64,000 nucleotides of DNA from the NCBI RefSeq assembly GCF_050624435.1, contig NC_134537.1, positions 127,882,086 through 127,946,085 of the forward strand, written 5' to 3'. Below the pieces are notes generated by a model. It had not been told where the DNA came from and made no database searches. It was given only the letters and a program-made list of their open reading frames with translations. Shown here piece after piece: positions 42,820 through 56,182 of the stretch. The position numbers and the translations under genes were made by a program. The stretch comes from Tenrec ecaudatus (lineage: Eukaryota; Chordata; Mammalia; Afrosoricida; Tenrecidae). Position 1 is the stretch's first letter. Every line of letters starts with the position of its first letter.

Positions 42820-43254
42820 CATAGCATTTCAGGTGCCTCCATTTCTGCTAAAGGGAAATCGGAAGTCGGTGGAAGATGAGAATCATGGGATGGCAATCTG
42901 TCACAGAGATAGGTGAGTCCTTGGTTGGCACAAGTGCTGAAATTGTTCACAGCTAGAGGCTTGAATCCACACAGAGGCATCTCAGAAGAAACTTTAGAAC
43001 TATCGCAATGCCAGAGAGGAGAATTACATTCTGAAACAAAGGGGCTCATCATGAGCCAGCAACCTATTTGACTGGTATCCACTTGACTGTTTTCCTTCTT
43101 GATTGTTTCAGTTCATTGTGATTCTCTCGGGCTTTGAGCTTCTTGAGGGCAGGGACTTAGAGTGCTCCCTTGTAGAGGTTGGATTATCTAATTTACACCA
43201 TTCAAGTTGACCGCAAACACTGAATACGAGATAAAGGTTAAGGAATGAGTGTGT

Positions 43255-43256
43255 GA

Positions 43257-43300
<44 letters not shown>

Positions 43301-43326
43301 AAAGAAAGAAAGAAAGAAAGAAAGAA
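43255..43326. repeat. (GAAA)n microsatellite
   Basis: About 17-18 GAAA units over 72 bp with one interruption near 43300, all purine on this strand. Confidence 0.95.
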
Positions 43327-45990
43327 GAGGCATGTAGGTTTATACACATGTAGGTTTATGCGTTGGGATGAACTTTTGACCCGTCTATTAATGTGGTATC
43401 TTATTGTTCAAATACTGGCTGTGAGCGAGTGATCTTGAATTAACTCTGTCCTCCATGCAGTGGTGGCAGGCATTCACAGGGCTGGGCTGGCTCCTTGTGG
43501 CCTTTATGCTATGGCTCTCCAAGTGAAATTGTTAATCGTCTAAAATAGGACTTCCAATTTTTATTTACCCCCAAATTATAAAACCTTGCTTAACTTTGAG
43601 TAAGGGTATAGTACTGTCTACTAATCATCTCAAGATTTAAAGTGTCATAGAAAACTGATAAATGATTTTTGCAGCTAGGCATAGGCACCCTCTAATAGAG
43701 AGTCAATCAATTCAGTTAAAATATTCACGATGAAATACATATAAAGGTGGCGGCTTTTGCCCTTTAAGGTCTGAGTGGCTGCCGTGAGTAGTGAGTTAAA
43801 GTTATACATTTGTTAAAAGTAAGCAGTGTGTTTATGATAGCTTAGCATGGCTTGAAAGCAGTATTTAAATATTTTTTTACAAACATGCCTGATGCAGAAG
43901 AAAAGATTTCACTTTCTCTTCAGAGTTACTGAGGCGCAAGATAGGACGAGGAAAGTTCACCCGGCCATGTATATTTTACTGCAAACATGTCATTTTAGAC
44001 ATCTTTCAAAATGTATCTGGAATATGGAAAGCAATCCTACTGAGCTATTGTTTGGCACAGCTCATTGACATATTTATGTTTGTAAAATCAGTCAGATCAG
44101 GGCAACTATGAAGATGTTTTTTCCTCTCTTATTTGCTTGAGTGAACAGAATTTGGACATTTTAAATAAATACACAAATAAAAGAAATAAGTCATGCATTT
44201 TATTTGCCTTAAATCATTTTTTTAAATGAGAAATGTGGAGAATAAACTAGGATATCACATTCAAAGAGATTATAATAAATGACCAATTAAAAACATATAT
44301 TTGGACATGCATACATAAGGCAGAAGCTGTACTCCAGGGTCAAGGCCTCAAACTACACTCTGTGAACTGCCAGACAATCAAGATCCATGGGAACCTCAGG
44401 TGTCTCTTCTAAAACATGGGCAACACACAGCACTCTCTGATTCCCAGAATGACTTGAAAGACCAAATGCTAGAAATGCAAAAATGACATCCAGAAAGGCA
44501 CTTTAAAAAACATGCACACGTTCACCCGAACACGCACATGTGCTTCAAAGATAAATGGCATTTAGAAACAATACAGCAATGATTACTACTTAATTAGAAG
44601 AAGCTATCGTCTTAAAAATTCAATCTAATTTGAAGTAGTTTCCCCAATTCATTCCATCCGTATTCTCTACATTCTGAGGGAAGGAGAACGTTGGTCTGAA
44701 CTGATATCTTTAGACTGTTGCACATGAAGGAAACGCGTCTTACACTCACTCCACAGTGCCAGAAGGGGGGTGGATGGCTAAGCTTAATAAGAGCGGGCTT
44801 TCTTTTAAAATTAGAATCTCAAAGGAATAGATTTTTATAACCGCTACAATTCTTAGCCAAGATATGAATTTAATAATATAGGGGACAAAGGAAAGGAAGA
44901 ATATGTGAATCATTATGCCAGGGAACCCGCAGAAGATTCTGTTGTAAAACAATGATAAAATGGAAAACTGTCTCCAGGCACTAAAGAGTCATATCAAACT
45001 ATATGAAAGTTTTCCAAAGTTCTATTTCTTACTTTCTTAAACATCTTCGGGCATATCAATTCCAGCAATATTTTGGCAACCTACAATTACACCATTCTGA
45101 CCTTGACATTAGTATTCAACAGCACTGATGACAGAATGACAGCTTCTCCATCCTAGTGGACGATCTTGCAAGCTTTTACCTTCATGACTGTGGAGTTTCT
45201 GTCAAATGTGCTTCCAGCTGAATGAGCGCATTCTTCTGGTTTATGAAGTGGCTGCAGACTCTGCTAATTGGGTCCACACTGATGTCACTGATGAAGATTA
45301 AACAGCCCCGATTGTCTTCAAGCCATAAATTCAGGTGATTGTGTTATGCATGGATATACTTTTAGCATAATCAATAACTATAACCATGCATAAGTGTTGT
45401 TTAATTAAAATGGCCATTACATAAAGATGAATTTGTAGCCATTCATATATAGATGAATGCAATAGGTTAAAGCTACTATAATTAAAGGTTAAATTTGTGG
45501 GGGGGGGTTTTATTGATGAAGAGTTAACTGTATGCAGAAGATACCAGAGAATGCTCCCTGGCTGCTCAGGGACAGTGAGCTATAACTGGATGGAACGGGA
45601 AGCGTTTGTCACACTGGGGACACCCAGAGAAATAATGTCTGATGTTACTGCAGCTGATCACTCTTGTACGTGACATAGCTTTTTAAATACATAAACTCTG
45701 GAAAAGGTAAGACACTGAAAGGCAGGAATAACACTAGAAGAGTTCTGTGTCATATCCACTACAATGTCACTTATAATGTGGGCCTTTATCAATGTCTAAT
45801 GCAAGTGTAATAACCAGAATAAGATTCTAGAAGACAACATTGAACTTCTAGGTCACAGTTCAGTGCTCTTTAATCGCAAAATTATCCTGACATTTTAAAT
45901 TGGTGGAATTTGAATTGAATAGCTAAAATTAGGAAATTATTAAAGTTACAAAGCAATTGAAATTCAGCATAAAATGTTATGATACTTGTT

Positions 45991-47110
45991 AAGAAATAAG
46001 CCTGATCCCGGCGACACCTTGTGATCACAAAAGGTGGTGTGCTTCTTCCATGTAGGCTTTGTTGCTTCCCTGCTAGATAGCCACCTTTTTAACTTCAAGC
46101 TTTTAAGACCCCCAGATGCTATAATTTCTAATAGTCAGGCATAAGCTTTCTTCACTACATTTGCTTATGCACCCATTTTGACTTCAGTGATCATGTCGGG
46201 AAGGTGAGCATCACAGAACAAAGTGTTCTTCCATTGAAGGAGGACTTGAGAAGAGGCCGAATGTCTGTCTGTTACTTTGATATTTAACATGTAAATAATG
46301 TACCTATACCTATATACTTATCATTATATATTAATACATTTACATATGTGCATGTCTATATCTATACCTCTATAAATGTCTTTTGACTCCTAGTTCTTTC
46401 CTCTATTGCCTTTTACTTTCCCCCTCTCCCATGAACTTGTTCAACATTCATTCAGTGCTCAGTAATTCCTTTCTGCTACATTGCACTCAATCAAACCACA
46501 CCAGGCAGTTTGCACCCTCTTCACCAAAGATTTTAGAGCTCTTGTCGCCCTCTTGTCCCTGGGTTTGTGGGTTCCCCTCTGTGTGATCTCCAGGTGTTGA
46601 AATGATCAGGTATGGGACATCAGAAGACCCCAAACAAACACCATATCCATGCAAACAAGGGAGTTGGAGTGGAGATCCAAAGCCCACCTCTAGACAACTG
46701 GACAGCCCCTCACAGAAGGGTCACAACGAAGGGACGAGTCAGCTAGAGTTGCAGTATAGTACTTATAAAACATACAAGAGGGGAGAAAGGGGCAGCCAAC
46801 TGCAATGATCAATAGATAACACCTGCACCTCAGGGGGAAGAACACAGAAATGTGAGTGAAGGGAGACAGTGGATGGTGTAAGATATGAAGATAATAATAG
46901 TCCATAATTTATCAAGGGTTCATGGGGGTGGGAGGGTGAGTGAGGGGGGTGAGTGAGGGAGGGAAAAGAGGAGCGGATACCAAGGGCTCAAGTAGCAAGA
47001 AAATGTTTTGAAAATGATGATGGCAACCTATGTACAAATGTGCTTGATACAGTTGATATATGAATTGTTTTAAGAGCCCCCAATAGAATGAAAAGAAAAG
47101 AAATAAACCT
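45991..47110 (+). mobile_element. L1-type LINE insertion with 5' inversion and target-site duplications
   Basis: A complete insertion event. The target-site duplication AAGAAATAAGCCT (45991-46003) returns as AAGAAATAAACCT (47098-47110), 12 of 13 identical. The segment 46004-46603 is in inverted orientation. Read backwards it runs through the 3' UTR blocks (AAGCAACAAAGCCTACATGG, AAGAAGCACACC) to GTGTCGCCGGGATC. The plus-strand part starts at about 46604 with GATCAGGTATGGGACATCAG, exactly where the inverted part stops, and continues to the 3' end (G-rich tract 46922-46970, GAGCCCCCAATAGAATG, A-rich tail). This is the signature of twin priming in target-primed reverse transcription, so the repeat family is a LINE. 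No ORF is left. Confidence 0.88.
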
Positions 47111-47329
47111 ACTGTTGAGGTTTATTCACAAATGTAATAAGCTAATGTTGAGTAAAATAGTTTTTTATCATTCGGCGTTCAAACATAGGAAGATACAGAA
47201 AACGATTGCTTTAATACCCAACACAATACATTGTCCAGATATTTAAAATCTTACCACATTAGTTGAAGTTAGTTTAGGTCTTTTTTTTAACTAACAATTC
47301 AGATTAAATTAGTTATCTTTCTTTGTGTT

Positions 47330-47500
47330 CTATAAGGGGTCCTAGTGGCACTGTTAGACAAGTTTGCAAGACAGCCGCCCACAAGGTGAGTGGTTCAAGC
47401 CCACCAGCTGTTCTAAGGAAGAAAGAGGAGGCTATTTTTACAACCTTGGAAACCCTGTACAAGGTGCCTATGCATCCGAACCAAATCCATGGCAATGCGT
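47330..47500 (+). repeat. AfroSINE
   Basis: GGGGTCCTAGTGGCACTGTT, GCCCACAAGGTGAGTGGTTC (B-box area), AAGCCCACCAGCTGTTC, GAAGAAAGAGGAGGCTATTT and a diverged tail (ACCAAATCCATGGCAATG). Confidence 0.82.
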
Positions 47501-47854
47501 TTTTTATTTTAATTTTCTGTTTTTGTTCTCATAGTCCCCTCTCTCTGAACATACAGGCTTTCCTAAATTGATTTGTAGTTCTGACCCACATTTAAAAATA
47601 ACCAATGAGCAACACTGAATGTTTTTTTAATTATATAGATAAATTTTTACTTATACAATTTCAGGTTAGAATATGAGGCTGAACACAGTTGTGACCCAAC
47701 CAAAGTCTATGACATTAAAAATTCCAGGTACATTTAACGGCTCATAATAATAAAGGGACACTACTTTGTAACACATATCAAAACCTACTATTTTTACTAT
47801 ACTATAGCCACAAGTTCTGCAGCTTAAAATAACAATATGCCCCTCAAAAGAAAG

Positions 47855-47965
47855 ATGAGATTTCCTATTCCCAGCAAGGTTTACAATCTCAGAAACCCAC
47901 AAGAGCAGTTCTACCTTGTGCCGTAGTCCCCGTGAGTTGGAATTAGCAAACTGGCCGAAAGTTCG
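47855..47965 (+). repeat. AfroSINE 3' half
   Basis: TCTCAGAAACCCACAAGAGC, AGTTCTACCTTGTGCCGTAG and TCCCCGTGAGTTGGAATTAG are the central and tail blocks. The head is missing. Confidence 0.72.
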
Positions 47966-48109
47966 AGCTCTTATGTTGAAGACGTTTGGAATCTTGGCGC
48001 ACTTCTTTAGAAAGATACACTCTGTACTATGGACTGAGACAAGGTAACATGAGATATGACATGACAAGGTAACATGAGATATGAAATACACAAGCGATAG
48101 TCAGAAGAG

Positions 48110-49915
48110 ATTCAGAAACTTGTTGTTAATCATTTGCTAAGGCAAATGGATGAAATGATGAAGTCAATTGCTGAAAACAAATTTTCAAAGGGCAGCTTGA
48201 GGGAGGTAAAATATTATATTGGAATGTACAAATACCTAGAATTAGAAAACAGAAAGGGAAGTACAGACTCGGAATATCTAAACTGAAAGAACTCAAGAAA
48301 AAATTCAAGCCTTGAGTTAAAATATTGTAGGATTCTATGGGCAAAATGCTGAATGTCAGAGTCACTGTGCTAAAAAGAGCTCGTCAACATTCCCTTGCTT
48401 CAGGATGTAGCAGAGGAGCTAGAATCAATGGTGCTGAAGGAAGCCGTTCAAGCTGCACTGAAAGCATTAGGCAAAAACAAGGCTCCGGGAATTGCTAGAA
48501 CACCAACTGAAAAGTTTCAGAAAGCCGATGAAGCCCTGGAAGCACTCATTCATCTACACAAGGACATTTGGAAGACAGCTACTTGGTCAACTGACTGGAA
48601 GAGATTCATTCTTGTGCCCACTCAGAAGAGAGATGACTCACCAGATTGCTCAAATTATAGAATGATGAGACTGTAAGAACATGTAAGTAAAATTTTGCTG
48701 AAGATCATCTAACAACAGTGAGAGGGATTTGTGAGAGGTTCAGGCTCGATTCAAAAGAGAATTTGGAGCAAGGGATAGCATGGATCTTGGCTCAAAGCAG
48801 AGAATACCAGAGAACTGTTTACTTGTGTTTCATTGACCACACAGAGGCATTCAATTGTGTGGCTGGACCGTAAGAAACTATGAATGACCTTGAGAAGAAT
48901 TGGGAGGTCCAGAGGACTTCATTGTGCCCATGTGGGATTTGTACATGGATCGAGAGGCACTTGTGTAAATACAACAAGGCAGACAGCATGGTTTTAAATC
49001 AGGAAAGCTATGCATCAGGGTTACATTGTCTCACCATACTTACTTATTGAGCATGTACGCTGAGCAACTAGTCAGAGAAACTGGCTTATATGAAGAAGAA
49101 CGTGGCATTAGGATCGGAGGAAGGTTTATTAACAACCTGCAGTATTCGGATGACCCAAGCTTGCTTTCTCAAAGCTAGGAAGACTTGAGACCCTTGCTGA
49201 TGCAGATCAAGGATTGTAGCTTTCAATATGGCTTACGGCTCAATGTAAAGAAGACCCCGATCCTCACAACTGAATCAACAGTAACATCCTGATAAATGGA
49301 GAAAAGTTTGACGTTGTCAATAATTTTGTCTTGCTTGCATCCACAGCCAATTCTCCTGAAAGTAGCAGTCAAGAAATCAGAGGATGCATTGTATTAGGTA
49401 TATCTGTTGCACAAGACGTCTTTAGAGTATTAAAAATAAAGACATCACTTTAAGGACTACGGTGAGCCGGACCCAATGGTATTTTTCCTTGCCTCATACG
49501 CATGTGAAACTCGGATATTCAATAAAGAAAGTGAAGGAGAACGGATGTGCTACTGGAGAAGAATATCAAAAGTACTACGGACTCTTAAAATGACACACCC
49601 ATCTGTCTTGGAAGGGGTGAGGCCAGAATGTTCCCCAGAGGCAAGGATGGAGAGACTTCCACTTACGTACTTTGCATGTGTTATCAGGAGAGACTGGTCT
49701 CTGGAAAAGGCCACGATGCTTGGTAAAGTAGAGGGAGGGGCTACAAAGGAGGGGAACCCCTCAAGGAGATGGATGGACACCATGGCTGCGATGACTTCAA
49801 ACACAGGAACAAGTGTGAGGCTGGCACAGGACCAGGCAATGTCTCCTTCTGCTATTCATAGATCCCTATGGCTCAGATCCGGCTCAATGGCAACAATAAC
49901 AACAACAATGGAATA
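48110..49915 (+). mobile_element. RTE-type LINE, longest copy, 5'-truncated
   Basis: About 1.8 kb carrying most of the reverse-transcriptase domain and the 3' end. The open stretch 48395-48676 encodes VQAALKALGKNKAPGIARTP and WKTATWSTDWKRFILVPTQK, motifs of RTE-clade reverse transcriptase. Further on, TGTTTCATTGACCACACAGA lies where the FIDYAKAFD motif should be. The catalytic loop reads YSDD at 49143-49154 in place of YADD. The 3' part has GAGACTGGTCTCTGGAAAAG and GGCACAGGACCAGGCAATGT and ends in an AACAATAACAACAACAATGG tail. Several frameshifts and stops make it inactive. RTE LINEs of this type are widespread in afrotherians and reached mammals by horizontal transfer; AfroSINE shares their 3' end and is probably mobilised by them. 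Confidence 0.88.
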
Positions 49916-51059
49916 TACTTGAGTATTTCCACGTGACTTTAATGCAGATTTGTGAACTTCATCCAGGGTCTGCCTTGTAACTTGATTTTCACACAACAAT
50001 ATGTTTGACATCGCTGATACTTATATATTACTCTGGTTCATTCATTTTTGATTCATTACAGTATCCTAGACATTCATCATTCATTTGATCAGCTCATTAT
50101 TAACATCCCCTACATTCTAGGCAGCATTCTAGGACATGGCAGTTAGGTAAACAGACAAAGCATTTATCATTGTGAAGCTGATTTCTTGGGAACCGATTTT
50201 TGTAGCTTTATGGATTTCCCCCCCCCCCCCCAACTATTTGTTGTTCAGAACCCTGCCACAGTGAACAACGTCAACGGTACTCCATGTGCATGTGTGCGGG
50301 AGCAAAAGAGGGAATATTGTGTTCCAGTGCATGGCTTATATCTTAATGTTCTAAACACTCTTTAAGTCTTGTAGAAAGCATCTTACTTTCAAATGTAACA
50401 GTACTGTTGATAATAGGGTGGCATTACTCCTCTCATTGGAAGAAAATTGTTCAACACCTGGCTTGCTCAATGCCAGGACGACATAGTTCCATTCTGTTTC
50501 TAACACCTGGAAACACTCTTTTTCGTGTTTACGAACACACATTTGTATTTGAGAGAAAAGATGAGCTTCATTTATTTTTCTATATTTGCAAGTATAACAG
50601 CAATTATGGGTGTCCATCAGTATTTTCTTTCCCTCTTTTGGAGAAGAGTCAATGTGGGAGTGCTCACCTCCAATTATTTTGTCTTGTGACTTTATCTGAT
50701 TAGGTAAGGCAGAGCAGAAGAAATGCATACATGTACATCTAATGTAATGGGATAGGATCCAGAAGATAAGTAGAGAATTAACCAAAGGACCCGACAGTAA
50801 AATTGTAAGGCAGGTAAAGGGTCTTTTATCTACTTCAGTCACATATTGCCTCCAGGCTTTGGGGGTTATTTCCCAAGTCAAGGCCCTGTTACCTGTTCTC
50901 TGGAGACCAGGTTCATCCTACAGATCTCATACTTCACCCACCACCCACAGAATATTGTGGTCAAATGACTTCAATTTATCTCTAATTCATAATGATAGTG
51001 TGTACAATGGTCTTGTACAATCTTCCAATTTATTGTTAGTTTGTGCTCATTATTACAGT
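49916..51059. other. Unrecognised sequence
   Basis: About 1.1 kb. It holds the longest unexplained frame in the window (176 codons, minus strand, 50351-50881), which has no recognisable domain and is considered chance. A C run (50220-50231) is present. Confidence 0.4.
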
Positions 51060-51329
51060 CACATTGTTAATCCGTCTTGTGGGGAGTCTTTCTTTTTTAC
51101 CCCTAAGACTGTTTCATTGGGAGCTAATACAGATATCATATCATTCCATAGTTCAATCCAATCAAGCAGAATTATACAATTGCTATCTATAATCAGTTTC
51201 AAAGAATTCTCTTGAATTCCTTGACATTAGATCCCTTTACCTATCCCCCCAACCTCTGCCCCCCACCCCCCAAGACATCCTTATTTTACTTGCTGCCTCG
51301 ATAGGTTCATCAATCCTGAGTTTCATGTA
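51060..51329 (-). mobile_element. L1-like 3' end, second family, copy 3
   Basis: Reverse complement of the block seen at 22960 and 23895. On the minus strand it reads GAAACTCAGGATTGATGAAC, then a G-rich tract, then AAAGGGATCTAATGTCAAGG, ATTGAACTATGGAATGATAT and TGTATTAGCTCCCAATGAAA. It abuts the minus-strand RTE at about 51330. Confidence 0.65.
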
Positions 51330-51834
51330 CTATTTTGATGACCTTCTATTTTACCAAACATGATATTCTTGGCAGGGATTGGTCTTTCCTGATAACGTCA
51401 ACATTTCATGAGATAAGTCTATTCACTCTTGTTTCTAAGGAGCACTCTGTGTGTACTTCTACAAAGACCAAGTTCTTCTAGCAGTTCAAAGTACTTTCAA
51501 TATTCTTTGCCAATACCGTAATTCAAAAATTTCGATTCTTCTTTCTTCCTTATTTCTTATCCAACTTTCATATACCTATTAGGTGATTGAAAATACCGTG
51601 GCTTCTGTCAGGCACACCCTTGTTTCCAAAGTGCATCCTATCTACTCAACACTTTACAGAGCTCTTATGCAGCAAATTTTCCCAATGAAATATGTTGTCT
51701 GATTTCTTGACTACTGGTTACAGGAACATGGCTTGTATATCCAAATGGATGTCAATGAAATCATTGACAATGCCAATCTCCACTAATCTTGTTGGTGTCC
51801 GTTAGTGCAACCCTAAGAATTTGATTTTGTCTAT
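51330..51834 (-). mobile_element. RTE-type LINE, minus strand, copy A
   Basis: On the plus strand the reversed 3' part starts with ACCAAACATGATATTCTTGG and continues through TTTCTAAGGAGCACTCTGTG, GATTGAAAATACCGTGGCTT and TTTCTTGACTACTGGTTACA, up to AATCTCCACTAATCTTG. The 5' side is truncated where copy B begins. Confidence 0.8.
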
Positions 51835-52011
51835 TGCTGTTAGGTGCCCAAACGTAGGTTCTCGCTCACAGTGACCCATGGACAACAGAAGTCAACACTG
51901 CCAGGGCCTGAGCCCTCCTGACCCTTGGCCCTGAGTTTGAGTCTGCCATGCAACTAATGGGTCAATCCATCTCATTGAATGTCTTCCTCTTTTCCTCAGC
52001 TCCATTACATG

Positions 52012-53454
<1,443 letters not shown>

Positions 53455-54335
53455 AAATTCTTTGAAAAAGAATGATGTCCTTCCTCTGGGACTGTTCTCT
53501 CTGGGCCACTATCCACAGCCTGTGAGATCAACACCCAAATGACCACAGTCCATGGGACTTTCAAAGTCCATTGCCAGGGCCATGATTCAGATGCATCAAT
53601 TCTTCTGTCTTCTTCAGTCAATGTCCTACTTCCACAGGCAACTGAAGATACCAAGGCTAGGGTCAAGGGAACCTTAGTCTTCAAAGTAACCTCCTTGCTT
53701 TTCCACCCTTACGGAAGTCTTGTGTCGCAAATTTACCAATGCATTGCGTCATTTGGTCTCCTCACTTTCAGCGAGCAAGGTTGTGTTACCTGCATCGTTC
53801 AGGTTGTTTTTAAGCCTTCCTCCCTCCTGATGCCAAATCCTTCCTCATATAATCCTTTTGGTAGTTTGCTCTTACTCCAGAAGCTCCACTGGCACTATTG
53901 ACCCTTGATGACCCTTTAGGTATATGGAATACTGGCGACAGAGCTTCCAGGATGAGGGCAACATGCAAGCCAAAGCAATGCAACAAACTGACAGAGTGGT
54001 GGTTACTAATCATGCATATTAAATACATATGTTGAAAGAATATAATACACACACACACACACAACTCTCCTGCTTTTAAACAACGCAGTATCTTTTTTTG
54101 TTTGTTTGAACAAATGCCTCTTGATCCATGCTCAGGTTTCAAATAAGTGTTCTGGATTTCTGATTCTTCATGATGATATGGACTCTCTTATGATCCCCAT
54201 GGGTAAATGCCTGTGAATCATCAGCAAAATACACGTAAAAACCATCCTGGGATGCTCGGCTCTCGTGCTGGCACCAACAATGATATTCTTCCTCTTGTGA
54301 ATCCAGTTTGAATTTCTGACAGTCCATAGTGATTT

Positions 54336-55989
54336 ATATGGTTAAAGTATCCTCAGAAAACTTTAACTTGCATGTGATAATACTAATATTGTTCCATAAT
54401 TTCCCCATTTTGTTGAATTATCCACAAAGGACAACAAAAAAAGTCTATGCTAAGAGCTACTTTGCAGAGAACAATGACATCGTCCAACTGTAAGCATCAT
54501 CGAGGTAAATGACAAGAAAATGAACTCACTTTTTCCAATGATATTTGCACTATGATCAGAAATAATAGAATCAAGAAGACTTCACATATTGAAAGAAATG
54601 AACGTCCAGGACTTTGAGTTGAAGTTGACTGGTTTCTAAAACCAGAATTCCTCCTTCTAGGTCTGTGACTTTTCACCAGTGATTTCAACAAGCTAAGGTT
54701 TCAGTGGCCTCACGTGCGCAGTGAGGAACGACTCCGTGTTAGGATGTCAATACAGGCACTGAAGGCCTAGTGGAAGCATGGAACGCCCCAGCCTGTGTGG
54801 GGCGCACAGACAGAGAAGCGTGAGCCCAGCTAGAGTCTTTCGTCACTATATATGGAACAGGCATTGGTTAATGAAGTTTCTAAAATTTCAGTTCGCATTT
54901 TATGTCTTCCAAAAAAGGCATTTTGCTTTATTTGTAACTTTTCAGAATTTATTTTGACCAGTTAAAAATAAACTAAGCAAACTCTTCTTGTGAATGTGAT
55001 TTCTTATGGAATGAAAGACATCTCATATCTAAACAGCTCCCTTTTAATTCCATAGGTTCATAGCAGTCAGACTTGGCGAAAGCTTATATTTTATGTTTAA
55101 ATAATAAGCCAGATGTATTTATTAAAAATTGAAATCAGGATAGATGAAATATATTACAATAAGAGATGAGAGAACTTTCTAATGACTAAATTAAACAACT
55201 AAGGGATTAAACTCATCTTAAGAACCAGTTAATGGTGTTGATTGTACAGATCTCATTATCCTGTGAATTGTTAATTCATTTGCAAATAAGAAAAGTGTGA
55301 GACTTAATTAATTTTTGTAAAATGTTTGATGACATTATTGTTAGAGAAAGTGTGGATCAATATTATTATCACTTTAATTACTATGACATCAGTTTTCCTT
55401 AAGCCTACTTACTTTGGACCTATTTTTAAAATTAACTTTTATGATAAATTTTGCTTATTAGTCTGTTTTCAATAAGAAATACCATGTGTCTTGAAAATTG
55501 TAAAAATTACATATAAATGCTAAGCAAAATTAATTTCACAACCCAATATGTCAGCTGGAACTTGATTGACAAGTATCTTTAGTGCATTATTTTTATGTTT
55601 CTCAGATGACTAAAGCGAGAAACCTAGGAATACATGTTATACTATTATATTTTTTGGCATTAAAAATGTTTTCTTAGTCATTATTAAATATTTGCAAACT
55701 TTTTTGAGATAGCAGGGAACTTAGGGTACCCCACTTTATGATAGAAAAACTGAGTTTCAGTATATTGTCCTCGGTCCCAGGACTGATAAGTTGTGTTAGG
55801 GACCACTCACTCAGTACTGACGCCACTGTGTGTATCACATGCCTCTTCAAACGTGTTTCCCTTAAAATTCAGCATGTCCATTCTAACAGAAGAACTATGG
55901 ATGAGCATTTGCTTGTGTGTGTGTGTGTGTGCATTCCATTCACCTCTGAGATATACGACACTAGGGTATTCTGCTGACTATCTATAGCG
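54336..55989. other. Unrecognised AT-rich sequence
   Basis: About 1.65 kb with no supported feature apart from a short (GT)n run (55914-55932). Confidence 0.45.
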
Positions 55990-56182
55990 CAAGAGGCTTG
56001 GGTGCAGGATAGGTTATGCGTTCATCTGCTAACCACAAACTCAATGGTCACAAATCGGAATACAGATGAGGCTTTCTACTCTCATATAGAGCTACAGTTT
56101 CAGAAACCCACTAAGGTAGTCCCACCTTGTTCTATTGGGTCACTATTAAGTCAGAGTCGACTCAATGGCAGTGAATGAGATC
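55990..56182 (+). repeat. AfroSINE
   Basis: TCATCTGCTAACCACAAACT, AATGGTCACAAATCGGAATA, TTTCAGAAACCCACTAAGGT, CTTGTTCTATTGGGTCACTA and TTAAGTCAGAGTCGACTCAA with an ATGGCAGTGAATGAG tail. Well-preserved 3' end. Confidence 0.87.

Larger units (their letters stand above)
42259..45990. other. 3.7 kb without a gene; two microsatellites
   Basis: No supported coding sequence. The GT and GAAA arrays are listed separately. Near 43125-43175 a phrase (GCTTCTTGAGGGCAGGGACT) recalls an old L2-type tail. The remainder is A+T-rich and unrecognised. Confidence 0.4.

Noticed and set aside
42765-43347. Frames of 105 and 79 codons over the GT and GAAA arrays
   Set aside because: They are products of simple repeats, giving Thr/His and Phe/Leu/Ser runs.
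47666-48091. 141-codon minus-strand frame
   Set aside because: It runs across an AfroSINE 3' half on the opposite strand and has no protein-like features.
50351-50881. 176-codon minus-strand open frame, the longest unexplained one
   Set aside because: No recognisable domain, start context or homology, and a second unrelated frame is open on the other strand over the same bases. Chance opening is the simplest reading.
54139-54327. Candidate host exon with protein-like translation on the minus strand
   Set aside because: The order of residues (GFYVYFADDSQAF) and the DNA match the RTE reverse-transcriptase region, so it is LINE-derived.
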